This document shows positions 26,956 to 36,881 of a stretch of DNA of 64,000 bases, in pieces. Source of the stretch: Lachnotalea glycerini (GTDB lineage: Bacteria; Bacillota; Clostridia; Lachnospirales; Lachnospiraceae); contig NZ_QICS01000001.1 of NCBI RefSeq assembly GCF_003201285.1, positions 458,678 to 522,677 of the forward strand, in the 5' to 3' direction. The notes under the pieces were generated by a model that had not been told where the DNA came from, did no database searches, and saw only the letters and a list, made by a program, of their open reading frames with translations. The position numbers were made by a program, and so were the translations under genes. Numbering within the stretch: the first letter of the stretch is position 1; the number at the start of each line of letters is the position of its first letter.

Positions 26956-28431
26956 CTAGTGTAAAGCTCTTGTAATATTCATTGCAATATCTCTTGCAAG
27001 TGTACTATAGCATCCATTTAGATTAGATGCCTCATCACCTGAAACTCCATGTATATATACCCCTAGAGCGGCACTTTCAAAAGGCTTCATTTTTTGTGCC
27101 AACAGTCCAGTTATAATCCCAGATAGAACATCACCAGAACCTGCCTTTGCCATTCCATTATTTCCACTCTGATTAATATATACCTTTTTATTGTAATCTG
27201 CAACTATTGTTCTTGAATCTTTTAAGACACAAATCAGCTTATACTTTTTTGCCATTTCAGTTGCATTTTCAATTAAATTATTTTTTATATCATTAATATT
27301 ACGCTTGGATAATCTTGACATTTCTTTCATATGAGGTGTAATTATAATATTCTTTTGATTTTTGGTTAGTAACTGTTCATATTTTGCCAGTAAATTTATA
27401 CCATCTGCATCAATTACTAATGGACATTTGTGTTTTTTTAGGACTGTTTCAAGAATCTGCTTTGCTATATCACTCATGCCAAGTCCCGGGCCTATGTTAA
27501 TTACGTCTGCCCATGCTATGGCATCTTCTAAGCTTTTATGACTAAACTGCTTTGTATCATATGTGGTCAAAACTGCCTCGGGTATCAAAGTCTGTAAGAT
27601 TTCCCGATTTTCGAGTGGCGTAAATATTCTTACAAGTCCACATCCCATTTTATAAGCAGCTAATGAAGCTAAATAAGCCGCTCCTGACATATTATTACTT
27701 CCTGCAATAATAAGTGCTTTTCCAAATGTACCTTTATTGGAATCATTTGATCTTTGCGGTAGTTTATCTAAATCTTTCTTATTATAAGAAAAATTAAAGC
27801 ATATTTCATCGGCACCATAAACTCCTATATCTGCTACTTTAATCCTATTACAATATTGTGCACCCGGATAAAAGACATGCCCTAATTTCTTATATGCAAT
27901 CGCAACAGTTAAATCTGCTTTCACTGCACACCCCATTATCTTACCAGTATCAGCAGATATGCCGGATGGGATATCGACTGCTATCTTAAAACCTTTCGCT
28001 TGATTAATAAAATGAATTGCCTTTTTGTATTGACCTTCTACGCTACGAGTTAAACCAATTCCAAACACACTATCTACTATTACATTATATTCATTTTTGT
28101 CAAAGGTGTTATAGATTTTAATATTATATTTTTCAGCAATCTCAATCTGTTTCTTAGTCTCAGGAGAAGAATGCTGCCTATCTCCTATAACTACGATCCG
28201 AACCTGTCTACCCTGTAAATGAAGTATTCTTCCTATTGCGATTCCATCTCCACCGTTATTTCCAATTCCGCTGACAACCAGAATATTTTTGGCATTTGCG
28301 CATTCTTCATCAATTGCAGACACTACACTAAGTGCCGCTTTTTCCATTAAAACCGATGATGCAATACCAATCTTGTCAATCGTATTGTTATCTAACAACT
28401 TCATTTGATCACTTGTTAATAAATATTCCAT
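26956..28431 (-). CDS. nnrDE: Bifunctional NAD(P)HX epimerase/dehydratase
   Basis: A 491-residue fusion. The N-terminal half (1-210) is the YjeF_N epimerase with VSGIGNNGGDGIAIGR and VDSVFGIGLTR; the C-terminal half (225-490) is the ADP-dependent dehydratase of ribokinase fold with IAGSNNMSGAAYLA and the signature NGMAKAGSGDVLSG. Together they repair hydrated NADH and NADPH. This fused form is common in bacteria. It lies 65 bases upstream of alr and is preceded by a strong terminator, so it probably has its own promoter. Confidence 0.95.
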   Translation of the reverse strand: MEYLLTSDQMKLLDNNTIDKIGIASSVLMEKAALSVVSAIDEECANAKNILVVSGIGNNGGDGIAIGRILHLQGRQVRIVVIGDRQHSSPETKKQIEIAEKYNIKIYNTFDKNEYNVIVDSVFGIGLTRSVEGQYKKAIHFINQAKGFKIAVDIPSGISADTGKIMGCAVKADLTVAIAYKKLGHVFYPGAQYCNRIKVADIGVYGADEICFNFSYNKKDLDKLPQRSNDSNKGTFGKALIIAGSNNMSGAAYLASLAAYKMGCGLVRIFTPLENREILQTLIPEAVLTTYDTKQFSHKSLEDAIAWADVINIGPGLGMSDIAKQILETVLKKHKCPLVIDADGINLLAKYEQLLTKNQKNIIITPHMKEMSRLSKRNINDIKNNLIENATEMAKKYKLICVLKDSRTIVADYNKKVYINQSGNNGMAKAGSGDVLSGIITGLLAQKMKPFESAALGVYIHGVSGDEASNLNGCYSTLARDIAMNITRALH

Positions 28432-28455
28432 TGCATTTACCTCCTACAATTTTAT

Positions 28456-28511
28456 AAAAACAACGCAAAAAGAAAGCCTCTTTTACCAGGCTTTATTAAT
28501 GCGTTGTTTTT
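28456..28511 (-). terminator. Nested hairpin terminator upstream of nnrDE
   Basis: Outer arms AAAAACAACGCA (28456-28467) and TGCGTTGTTTTT (28500-28511) enclose an inner hairpin AAAGCCT/AGGCTTT (28473-28479, 28488-28494). On the leftward strand both stems run into T tracts, ending the transcript of the gene at 28539. Confidence 0.8.
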
Positions 28512-28538
28512 TAATTATATTTATTCCTATTCTTACTA

Positions 28539-29159
28539 TCATTCTTCCGGTAACGCCTCATTATACATATCAAATAGATCTACAATTTCAAAGCCTAAAA
28601 TATCATGCATATAAGAATACATTAGATTTGACTCATCTTGTATCTCTTGTTTTCTTATTACGTTTTCCTTAAGCTGCATACGAACTTTTTCTATCCATTC
28701 GTCAATTTCAGTTAACTTGAGTTTATTATCCTTCATTGTATTATAACAAATACGCATACCTTCAATGAGCAACATTTTATTAACTGTATCAATCGTATTT
28801 GGCAATTCTTCCAACTCTTTTTCACTGTCTATCATTTTGCTGTTTAAATCCCTAATTAATTTTTGGCTTGCATCCAGCTTCTTATTCTTCACATTGCCAT
28901 ATACTTCATCCTCGTTTGGATTCATGTTCTCAAGTATTTTATCCATTAAGGTCTTCTTCGCAGCTTCCATTTCCTTTAGATCATTATATAACTGTCCCTG
29001 TCTTCCCAAAAGCTTGTTTAATTTTTTTTCTAAACTATTCATCGTGAAAGTCTTCAAATTATTATCAAATAACAGATACCATTTATTGTCCAAAGTAACA
29101 ATAGGTACCTTTTTTCCTTCTAACGCTCTTTCAAATTTATCTAAATTCTTCTCTTTCAC
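28539..29159 (-). CDS. Coiled-coil protein of unknown function next to rex
   Basis: A 206-residue soluble protein. After an N-terminal segment (residues 1-40) with KKVPIVTLDNKWYLLF, the bulk is charged alpha-helix with heptad-like spacing (about 42-75, 95-135 and 140-185), predicting a coiled coil. No catalytic motif, Cys cluster, signal peptide or membrane helix is visible. It lies 40 bases after rex in the same direction and ends in a strong terminator. I recognise no named family. Co-transcription with rex suggests, but does not show, a housekeeping role. Confidence 0.65.
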   Translation of the reverse strand: MKEKNLDKFERALEGKKVPIVTLDNKWYLLFDNNLKTFTMNSLEKKLNKLLGRQGQLYNDLKEMEAAKKTLMDKILENMNPNEDEVYGNVKNKKLDASQKLIRDLNSKMIDSEKELEELPNTIDTVNKMLLIEGMRICYNTMKDNKLKLTEIDEWIEKVRMQLKENVIRKQEIQDESNLMYSYMHDILGFEIVDLFDMYNEALPEE

Positions 29160-29199
29160 TCAGTATCTCCCCGCTTTCTCCTTTGCGCTGATCATTATT

Positions 29200-29847
29200 T
29201 TAGTCTTTAAAATGTTCTTTCTCATATCGTGTTATATTATATGATAGTCTCATTAAGCTCTCTGACAAATGTACATTTTCAACTAAAACCTCTTCAGGTA
29301 GATTTAAATCTGTGTGGGCAAAATTCCAAATTGCTTTTACTCCATACTCAATTAATAAATCTGCCATCTCAGCAGCCTTTGACTTTGGAATGGTTAATGC
29401 TGCGATCTGAACATTATTTTCTTTAATAAATTGCTCCAGTTCATCAATCATTCTAATCTCAATCCCTCTTACGGTAACACCTTGTAATCTTGGATTAACA
29501 TCAAAAATCCCATTAATGATAAATCCTCTCTTCTCGAATGCTCCATAATTAGCAATTGCCTGACCTAAATTGCCAGCACCAATAATTATCACATTATGAT
29601 TTTGATCAAGTCCTAAAATTTTACCAATTTCTGTATAAAGATGCTTTACATTGTAACCATAGCCTTGCTGACCGAATCCGCCAAAATTATTCAAATCCTG
29701 TCTTATCTGAGATGCCGTTACTTTCATCTTTGTACTTAATTCATTTGAGGAGATTCTCTCAACACCGCTTTCTAGTAATTCACCCAAATATCTATAATAT
29801 CTAGGCAGTCTTTTAATAACCGCTTTTGAAATTTCTTTCTCTTCCAC
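29200..29847 (-). CDS. rex: Redox-sensing transcriptional repressor Rex
   Basis: A 215-residue repressor. Residues 1-75 form the winged helix with SSNELSTKMKVTASQIRQDL; a Rossmann domain with VIIIGAGNLGQAIANY follows, and the C-terminal helix used for domain swapping is present. Rex senses the NADH/NAD+ ratio and controls fermentation genes in anaerobes. The GFGQQGYGYNV segment before the Rossmann fold is typical. No clear copy of the consensus Rex operator was found in the intergenic regions I checked. Confidence 0.96.
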   Translation of the reverse strand: MEEKEISKAVIKRLPRYYRYLGELLESGVERISSNELSTKMKVTASQIRQDLNNFGGFGQQGYGYNVKHLYTEIGKILGLDQNHNVIIIGAGNLGQAIANYGAFEKRGFIINGIFDVNPRLQGVTVRGIEIRMIDELEQFIKENNVQIAALTIPKSKAAEMADLLIEYGVKAIWNFAHTDLNLPEEVLVENVHLSESLMRLSYNITRYEKEHFKD

Positions 29848-30003
29848 GAACTAACCTCCTATTTAAACATATATTCAATTATATATAACTGACAAATTAA
29901 TGTCAATCTTTTGTTATTCTTCTAACATTTTATATAAAGTTTTTTGTATTTAATCATGTTATAATAAATTTGTATAGTAAAAAAACTGAAAGGAATCTTA
30001 TTT

Positions 30004-30840
30004 ATGAACACTATAGATTTGCATGTTCACTCTAATGCATCAGATGGAACATATTCTCCCACTCAATTAGTTGAGTATGCTTCAAAGAAGCATTTAAGTG
30101 CATTTGCACTAACCGATCATGATACAGTAGCAGGTGTTAATGAAGCAATACACGCAGCTACCCAGTACAATATAAAAGTGATACCAGGTGTTGAATTATC
30201 AACAGATTATAATAACCAAGATGTACATATACTTGGTCTGTTTATTGATTACACTAACGATTCTTTTTTAAGTAAGCTAAAAGATCTTAATGCCATCAGA
30301 GCCAAAAGAAATGATCAAATGTGTTATTTACTTCAAAAGGAAGGCTTTGACATTTCCATCAAAAAAATGTATGAAAAATTTGGAGACACTGTTATTACCA
30401 GAGCACACTTTGCCAGATATTTATTAGATCATGGCTATCTTTCTTCTATGAAAGAAGCTTTTGATTCGTATTTAGATGTTGGCTGTTCGTGCTATGTTCC
30501 AAAGTACAAGTGTTCCCCCTTTGAAGCTATTGACATTATATTAAAGGCAAATGGTGTACCAGTACTCGCTCATCCACTATTGTACCATTTTAATAATAAA
30601 CAACTAGAAGAGATGGTACATCTTTTGAAAAATTCAGGATTAATGGGGATTGAAGCAATCTATTCTTTGAATAAAAATCAGGATGAAGCTAATATGCTTG
30701 CATTGGCAAGGAAATATAATCTGAAAGTAACAGGCGGTTCTGATTTCCACGGAAAAAACAAGCCAAATATTGATTTAGGTATTGGCAGAGGAAACCTTCT
30801 TATTCCTGCTTCGCTTCTTGAACAATTTGCATTCTCTTAA
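30004..30840 (+). CDS. PHP-domain phosphoesterase (TrpH/YciV-like)
   Basis: A 278-residue protein with the metal-binding PHP motifs in order: DLHVHSNASDGT (5-16), ALTDHDTVAG, VIPGVELST and the C-terminal GGSDFHGKNKP. It has the insertion with the DVGCSCYVPKY block seen in TrpH-type enzymes that act on nucleoside 3',5'-bisphosphates or as 5'-3' exonucleases. GAAAGGA precedes the ATG. Its last 66 bases overlap, on the opposite strand, the end of the ABC permease gene. Confidence 0.9.
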   Translation: MNTIDLHVHSNASDGTYSPTQLVEYASKKHLSAFALTDHDTVAGVNEAIHAATQYNIKVIPGVELSTDYNNQDVHILGLFIDYTNDSFLSKLKDLNAIRAKRNDQMCYLLQKEGFDISIKKMYEKFGDTVITRAHFARYLLDHGYLSSMKEAFDSYLDVGCSCYVPKYKCSPFEAIDIILKANGVPVLAHPLLYHFNNKQLEEMVHLLKNSGLMGIEAIYSLNKNQDEANMLALARKYNLKVTGGSDFHGKNKPNIDLGIGRGNLLIPASLLEQFAFS

Positions 30841-31701
30841 TGGATTAATTTTAGCTTGTGCTATAAACACAAACAAGACGGATAGCGCAAGCTGAATTGA
30901 CATACTAATAATAACCCAGTATTTTACAATCAGATCATCATTATAGTCTCCGAATTTGTTGCATATAGTTAAAATTTCATCTGTATTTCCCGCTTGTCTG
31001 CTAATCAATCCTGAAAAAGTTATCATCGGATTAATCAATAAAACATAAATTACTCCTTTGATATCTACAGTAGTATTTTCTAATCCTGCATTTTGGGCTT
31101 GTGAAATGATATATGAGCTTTGCACAATTAAATAACTTCCCAAGAAGATAAAAAGCAATGCTGCATAGGTTAAAACTGTTGCTGTTGTTGATTTCTTAAA
31201 TGCAGAGGAAAACAACAGACCAATTGTACCAATAAACACCGCCTCAACAACAAGTAAAATAATGAGAATTGATAAATCTATCAATTTAATTCCGCCAAAT
31301 ATAAAAATTACTGAAACAATCGGCATACTGGTAATAGTTAGTAAAAGCACAATACTCAATGAACTTTGCAATTTACCTATTATAATTTGCCAAGGCTTCA
31401 TCTGCGTTGATAGCAATATATCTAACGTTTGACGTTCCCGCTCGCCTGAAATTGCTCCAGCCGTCAACCCCGGAATAATAAGAATAAGCATTGCAAATTG
31501 AATATAAGCCATAACAATATAGATCTGAATCATATTCTCATATTCGATTGAACCTGTATATTGATACGAATTCAACATTTCGTAAAAGATTATTAAAGCT
31601 ACACATGCCAATATAAAATTATATACGAAAATAACCCATGATATCTTAACACTTCTCTCAAACATGCGAAGCTCTTTTTCAAAAACTGGATTCAATCTCA
31701 T
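30775..31701 (-). CDS. ABC-2 type exporter permease (NatB-like)
   Basis: A 308-residue integral membrane protein with six hydrophobic helices (first about 20-42, last about 265-287) and the conserved GLTAGAISGERERQTLDILLSTQMKP loop characteristic of ABC-2 permeases. It overlaps the upstream ATPase gene as ATGA and is the last gene of a five-gene operon with a two-component system. Its 3' end runs 66 bases into the convergent PHP gene. The exported substrate is unknown; antimicrobial or ion export is a reasonable guess from comparable modules. Confidence 0.85.
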   Translation of the reverse strand: MRLNPVFEKELRMFERSVKISWVIFVYNFILACVALIIFYEMLNSYQYTGSIEYENMIQIYIVMAYIQFAMLILIIPGLTAGAISGERERQTLDILLSTQMKPWQIIIGKLQSSLSIVLLLTITSMPIVSVIFIFGGIKLIDLSILIILLVVEAVFIGTIGLLFSSAFKKSTTATVLTYAALLFIFLGSYLIVQSSYIISQAQNAGLENTTVDIKGVIYVLLINPMITFSGLISRQAGNTDEILTICNKFGDYNDDLIVKYWVIISMSIQLALSVLFVFIAQAKINPLRECKLFKKRSRNKKVSSANT

Positions 31702-32633
31702 TCAAATTCACTTCCTTTTTCCATAATTTTCAAAAACAAAGATTCCAAATTGCTCTGTTCTCGTTTAAACGATACAACTAATACATCATTTAGGATAAGC
31801 TCCTTCAATAAATTAGCTTCATCTTCCTTTCTTCCAATAAAAGTTACCATAATATTATTATTGTCAACCGATATGGTTCTGACATATTTATTCGACCGAA
31901 GAATAGGAACTGCCTTATTGACCTCGCCGTATACATTAATAATTAAAGGATTTGAAGAATCCACCTGGAAAAGTATTTCTTCGATGTTACCGCTCATTAT
32001 GACATTTCCTTTATCAATAATGCAAATGCTGCTGCACATTTCAGCCAACTCTGTTAATATATGAGAGCTGATTATAATCGTTTTACCCTGTCCACTTAAG
32101 TGCTTAAGAATATATCTTAACTGATGACGTGTCAATGGATCAAGTCCCGAAGCCGGCTCATCCAGTATTAATATATCAGGATTATGAACCAATGTTCTGG
32201 CCAGACATAAGCGCTGCTTCATTCCGCGCGATAGTCCATCTACATATTCGTTAATTTTATCTTTCAAATCTACAAGCTCTAGTAATTCACTTGCACGATT
32301 TAATGCAACATCCTCTGGAATGCCGTATGCTGAGCTGTAAAACAGTAAATATTCAATTACGGTTAAATTGTCATATACTCCAAAAAAATCTGGCATATAT
32401 CCAATTGTCTGCTTTAACTTCTTAATATTATGGAGTATATTTTCATCCGCTACAGTAATTATACCTGAATCCGCAGGTAAAAGTCCTGACATTATTTTCA
32501 TTATAGTTGTCTTTCCTGCTCCATTAGGTCCTACAAAGCCATAAATCTCGCCCTCCTTAACTGTTAGATTAAAATTTTCAACTGCTTTAAAGTTTCCGTA
32601 TGACTTTGACAGATTCTCAATTTTCAACATCAT
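31698..32633 (-). CDS. ABC exporter ATP-binding protein
   Basis: A 311-residue ATPase with Walker A GPNGAGKTT, signature LSRGMKQRL, Walker B ILILDEPASGLDP and the H-loop ISSHI, plus a roughly 90-residue C-terminal extension seen in CcmA/NatA-type exporters. It overlaps the upstream membrane-protein gene by 17 bases and the downstream permease by four, so the three products are made together. The second of two consecutive ATG codons (32630) has the better distance to GGAGGG. Confidence 0.9.
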   Translation of the reverse strand: MMLKIENLSKSYGNFKAVENFNLTVKEGEIYGFVGPNGAGKTTIMKIMSGLLPADSGIITVADENILHNIKKLKQTIGYMPDFFGVYDNLTVIEYLLFYSSAYGIPEDVALNRASELLELVDLKDKINEYVDGLSRGMKQRLCLARTLVHNPDILILDEPASGLDPLTRHQLRYILKHLSGQGKTIIISSHILTELAEMCSSICIIDKGNVIMSGNIEEILFQVDSSNPLIINVYGEVNKAVPILRSNKYVRTISVDNNNIMVTFIGRKEDEANLLKELILNDVLVVSFKREQSNLESLFLKIMEKGSEFE

Positions 32634-34800
32634 TTACCCTCCCTATTGTTGATAATGAAGGTAGTAATGCCTGCTTTTCTTCTTCGTCGAAATGTTCAAC
32701 ATATTTTACTACAATTTCATTCTGATCATTTAAATATGGCTTAAGTTCATGAGAGAAAATATTCTTTTGGGATAAATCAATGGGATCATATAATGTTGTA
32801 ACACGATTATAAAAATATATATGACCAGAAAAAGTTTTATAATATTTATCATCAAAATAACTTAAATCATTAAAATACAAATTAATGTCTTTCAGATTTT
32901 GCCCCAGATTATATGTTAAAATCATTTCATCCGTATACATAACATCTCCTGATGAACTATATTCCTCATTTTTAATTGGAACGTAGGTTGTATACTCAAG
33001 ATTATCACAAGTATAGTCCACATCAACCGGTACCTCTATCAAGGTCATCCCGTATGCATCATAAGCAGAATCCAATTGTAAATCTAATTGATTCATATCC
33101 TTTGCGAAACCAATTAGATAGGCTTTATCTGTATAGTATCCAAATTTTTTTTCAAGATAAAAATCAAGAATTGATTTTTTCTGATTTTGCAGCATATAGC
33201 CATCTTGGATTAATCCTTTTTCAGTCGTCTTAAGATTAGCAATTGCATTGGTAAGCCCATATTTAAATTTTGGATTATACGTATATATTTTCATATCATC
33301 TAAATTGATCGTGGAACCAGCAGGTATTGTATCAAGAAAAATCACCTTGTTATATACTAAAATCGCAGCATTCTCAATTGAATAGTCCATATAATTGGTC
33401 ACAAATCCGCTTACCTTGTCTCCAAACAAATTCATATTCACACTAATATAATCACTACTATTTGCTTCCTCTGATTTTTCAGCTATAAAATTTTCTTTTG
33501 TAAAAGCAACATCGTTTTTAATCGTTATTGTATTTTCCTGTTCACCATATGAGATACCAACATTATAATCATTTAAATTAAATTTTTTATTTCGATCATC
33601 GTAATAGACAGTATCAAATATTGGTTTAAAAGAATATTCTTTGTCTACATACAGCTTATATTCATTGTTAAAGGGAGCTCTTATATTAAAGTAAACACTG
33701 TCATCGATCGTCTTTTCATTATAGGTTACAATTTTAAAGTAATTTAAGAAAGGAGCTTTCAACCTTGTACTGTTTCCTAATATTATTATCAAAAATGTAA
33801 ATAAAACAGAAGCAGTTATTTCACATAACCAGAAAAATTTTCTTTTATTTAACTTCTTTAATAAAAGATATAATAATGGACCCATGATAATCGAATAAAT
33901 AATGAGTGCAATAATAAATATCGTAAAATCAGGTAAATTGTTCATAAATACACTACTAAGTGCATAAGTAATCGCCCAATCGGTATACGAGCGATAGGAA
34001 TAGTTTAATTTTCTTATTTCTTCATCTGGTATCACTGTCTCCCATGAGATGCTTTCATTGGCGTCATTAACCAAAACTAAAAAGCCTCCATTTTTAACCC
34101 AATTATCAATGACTTTGCTCTGCTCCTTAGTAAGACTGTCTAGCTGATTTTGATTTGCTATTATTATATCAAAAAGATCCAAAGCATAATTTTCTTGAGG
34201 TATATCCTCTTGACTGATGATAATTGATTTAAAAGTATAGTCATTATATTGATAAATTGCCGTATTTTCAAAATAGTTCAAAACCGAAGGAGAATCCGTA
34301 AAAACCGCAGCATAAACATAATAAGAATAATCCTCTGACTCAATTACCTTTATGCCGTTAAATAATTCATTGCCATACTCATCGTAGATCATAATCCTTA
34401 GCTGATTACTCCGATATTTTAGTGGTATGATTAAGGATACATCTGTAGTAGCGTCTGCAGCAATGTGAGCCGTCTTTTCATACATATAGTTCTTCTCTTT
34501 GTAACCATTCAGCATAATTGCTTGTGTAGCAGAATTTGTAGTGGTTACCGCCGATAAAATCACTTGTACTGTTCCGTTAAATTCGCTCCCTTGGTTAGTC
34601 ACAGATATCGTAAGTGGTGAATTGGTATCTGTCTTTGTAATGAGGTTATAGCCATAAGAGATTTCAGCGGATAACTCGTTTGAGGCTGCTGCCTTTACAG
34701 GATGTGTCCCAATACAGCTAAGCAGGATGCAGCAAAAAATTAATCGAATTAATTTTTTGAATGTTTTTGCTGTTCTTATTGCCTTATTCTTATTTATCAT
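32617..34800 (-). CDS. Large exported membrane-anchored protein of a two-component/ABC operon, unknown function
   Basis: A 727-residue protein with an N-terminal signal sequence (about 1-38, ending PVKAAA), an extracellular beta-rich domain (about 40-150), a Rossmann-like region (about 155-255, with IIANQNQLDSLTKEQ and NGGFLVLVNDA, similar in style to GATase-like domains), two membrane helices (about 292-315 and 322-342) and a large C-terminal extracellular domain (345-727). It overlaps the kinase gene upstream and the ATPase gene downstream. The topology places most of it outside the cell beside an ABC-2 exporter. I do not recognise a named family. Confidence 0.7.
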   Translation of the reverse strand: MINKNKAIRTAKTFKKLIRLIFCCILLSCIGTHPVKAAASNELSAEISYGYNLITKTDTNSPLTISVTNQGSEFNGTVQVILSAVTTTNSATQAIMLNGYKEKNYMYEKTAHIAADATTDVSLIIPLKYRSNQLRIMIYDEYGNELFNGIKVIESEDYSYYVYAAVFTDSPSVLNYFENTAIYQYNDYTFKSIIISQEDIPQENYALDLFDIIIANQNQLDSLTKEQSKVIDNWVKNGGFLVLVNDANESISWETVIPDEEIRKLNYSYRSYTDWAITYALSSVFMNNLPDFTIFIIALIIYSIIMGPLLYLLLKKLNKRKFFWLCEITASVLFTFLIIILGNSTRLKAPFLNYFKIVTYNEKTIDDSVYFNIRAPFNNEYKLYVDKEYSFKPIFDTVYYDDRNKKFNLNDYNVGISYGEQENTITIKNDVAFTKENFIAEKSEEANSSDYISVNMNLFGDKVSGFVTNYMDYSIENAAILVYNKVIFLDTIPAGSTINLDDMKIYTYNPKFKYGLTNAIANLKTTEKGLIQDGYMLQNQKKSILDFYLEKKFGYYTDKAYLIGFAKDMNQLDLQLDSAYDAYGMTLIEVPVDVDYTCDNLEYTTYVPIKNEEYSSSGDVMYTDEMILTYNLGQNLKDINLYFNDLSYFDDKYYKTFSGHIYFYNRVTTLYDPIDLSQKNIFSHELKPYLNDQNEIVVKYVEHFDEEEKQALLPSLSTIGRVNDVEN

Positions 34801-35960
34801 TTATTGTTCCCCACTGTTTCACCTTTATTATCTATCATAAATTTGTCTTTACATTCGCTTAAGCTATATGGCAGACATACTGTAAAAGAGGTTCCTTTCA
34901 AACTGCTTGTTACTTCTATCGTACCATTATGCATATCAACAACATTCTTTGCAATCGCCAGACCTAATCCTGTACCACCTGTATTTTCGGAGCGAGACTG
35001 TTCTACCCGATAGAACTTTTTAAATATATTGTTTAACTCTTGATTTGGTATCACTTTACCATAATTAATCACATCAATTTTTACCATCCCCGGTACCTCG
35101 CTAATACATACCTTAATTAATTTACCATCTGCACCGTACTTGATTGCATTATTAATTAAATTATCAAAAAGCCGCGCAATCAAATCTCCATCCGCTTCGA
35201 TACAAATATCCTTTTTACTCGTTTGATACTCATATTCAAGATGATTGCTTTGAAAACTTGGATAAAATTCATCCAATAGCTGCTCTAATAATTTTACAAT
35301 ATTAATTGTTCCAGGTTTTAGATTTATTCTACCATGATTTAATTTGGTAAAATCAAATAAATCATAAATTAAATGTTCTAAACGTTTTGATTTATTGTAA
35401 ACAATCTCAAGGTACTTATCCCGCGTTTCATCATTAAGTGTACGATTACTTCTAATTAACTCTAAATATCCTGTTATTGAAGTTAAAGGAGTTCTCAAAT
35501 CATGCGCTACACTTGTTATCAGTTCGTTTTTACTTCTTTCAGTCTCCCTCTCTCTGTCCATAATGACCAATATCTCTTCTGTCATTTTGTTTATATTATC
35601 TGCTAATTGGGAAAATTCATCATCATCTTTTACATCAATTAAAATACCAAGATTCCCTTCTGCTATCTCCTGAATGCTGTTCGAAATCTCTTTTACATAT
35701 TGCAACAAATCACCAATCATAATAAAAAAACTTGTTAAGAACACCAAAAGACCGCAAAATAGCAAAATAACAACTTTTATCTTTGGATCGATTCCATCTC
35801 TTCCAATCACATAACTTCTATATCCGTGAGTTCTTAAAAATTCAATCAGCATATGCAAATCTATAATTAAAAATAGTTCTACAGCTATAGTGATCGTAGT
35901 GCTTACCAGTGTATATATAATTATTTTTTTTCGAAAGGAATTAAAGAAATTACTTTTCAA
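34797..35960 (-). CDS. Sensor histidine kinase
   Basis: A 387-residue membrane kinase. Two helices (about 12-35 and 58-85) enclose only a short outer loop of about 25 residues, followed by HAMP (85-135), HisKA with the phospho-acceptor in VAHDLRTPLTSITGYLEL, and HATPase_c with the N box DNLINNAIKYG and G boxes GTGLGLAIAKN. It resembles VanS-type kinases. It overlaps the response regulator by 11 bases and the membrane-protein gene by four, so signal input probably concerns the transporter system it is made with. Confidence 0.92.
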   Translation of the reverse strand: MKSNFFNSFRKKIIIYTLVSTTITIAVELFLIIDLHMLIEFLRTHGYRSYVIGRDGIDPKIKVVILLFCGLLVFLTSFFIMIGDLLQYVKEISNSIQEIAEGNLGILIDVKDDDEFSQLADNINKMTEEILVIMDRERETERSKNELITSVAHDLRTPLTSITGYLELIRSNRTLNDETRDKYLEIVYNKSKRLEHLIYDLFDFTKLNHGRINLKPGTINIVKLLEQLLDEFYPSFQSNHLEYEYQTSKKDICIEADGDLIARLFDNLINNAIKYGADGKLIKVCISEVPGMVKIDVINYGKVIPNQELNNIFKKFYRVEQSRSENTGGTGLGLAIAKNVVDMHNGTIEVTSSLKGTSFTVCLPYSLSECKDKFMIDNKGETVGNNK

Positions 35961-36651
35961 TTTTATAACCTACCCCCCAAACGGTTGTTATAATTTTTTT
36001 ATTTCTGGAATCTTCGTGTATCTTACCTCTTAGCCTTCTAATATGAACCATAACCGTATTGTTTGCTTCATACACTTTCTCATTCCACACTCTTTCAAAT
36101 ATCTCATCTGTACTAAATACTCTGCCCGGATTCGATGCCAGTAAATACAAAATATCAAATTCAATGGGTGTCAGTTTTACCTCCTCACCAAATACTGTTA
36201 CCATATGATTTTCCTTATTAATTTGCAGACCATGAATTTGTATATCACTTTCTATTTCTTCAACCGGTTTTCCGGGATTTAGCTGTGTATACCTTCTTAG
36301 CTGTGATTTAACTCTTGCTGTAAGCTCAAGTGGATTAAAGGGTTTCACCACATAATCATCTGCACCAGTTCCTAAGCCCAGTATTTTATCCAAATCCGTA
36401 GACTTTGCGCTTAGCATTATAATCGGTATATTATTATTTTCTCTAATCTTTCGGCACATTTCAAGTCCATCCATTCCAGGCATCATAATATCTAGTAACA
36501 CCAGCTCAATCTTTTGCTCCCCTAATATTTTAAAACCCTCCTGTGCGTTGTATGCCTTATAAACCTTGTAACCGTCACTTACTAAATATATTTCAACCAA
36601 ATCTGCAATTTCTTTTTCATCATCTACTACTAGAATATTAATATTTGACAT
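35950..36651 (-). CDS. OmpR-family response regulator
   Basis: A 233-residue regulator with a receiver domain (phospho-acceptor Asp in LVLLDIMMPGMDG, acidic pair VVDDEKE, Lys in VKPFNP) and a winged-helix effector domain ending VWGVGYKIEK. It is the first gene of the operon: regulator, kinase, large membrane protein, ATPase, permease. Such regulators usually activate the transporter genes beside them. No direct-repeat operator was identified with confidence upstream. Confidence 0.95.
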   Translation of the reverse strand: MSNINILVVDDEKEIADLVEIYLVSDGYKVYKAYNAQEGFKILGEQKIELVLLDIMMPGMDGLEMCRKIRENNNIPIIMLSAKSTDLDKILGLGTGADDYVVKPFNPLELTARVKSQLRRYTQLNPGKPVEEIESDIQIHGLQINKENHMVTVFGEEVKLTPIEFDILYLLASNPGRVFSTDEIFERVWNEKVYEANNTVMVHIRRLRGKIHEDSRNKKIITTVWGVGYKIEK

Positions 36652-36881
36652 TTGCTTTTCTTCCTTTCACTAATTATTAATATTGATTTCATGAATGCAA
36701 GCCATATATTGTAATATTATCATAATAATTTGTATAAATCATTAAATTTCCATTACAATATTCGGACTAAGTAATAACGCATTGTATCTGATACTCTCTA
36801 GGAATGTTTTAAAACTTGTTCAAACAGATTTTACATAGTATAATAACTAAATATTAAGAAATTACAGTCAAGGAGAAAATA

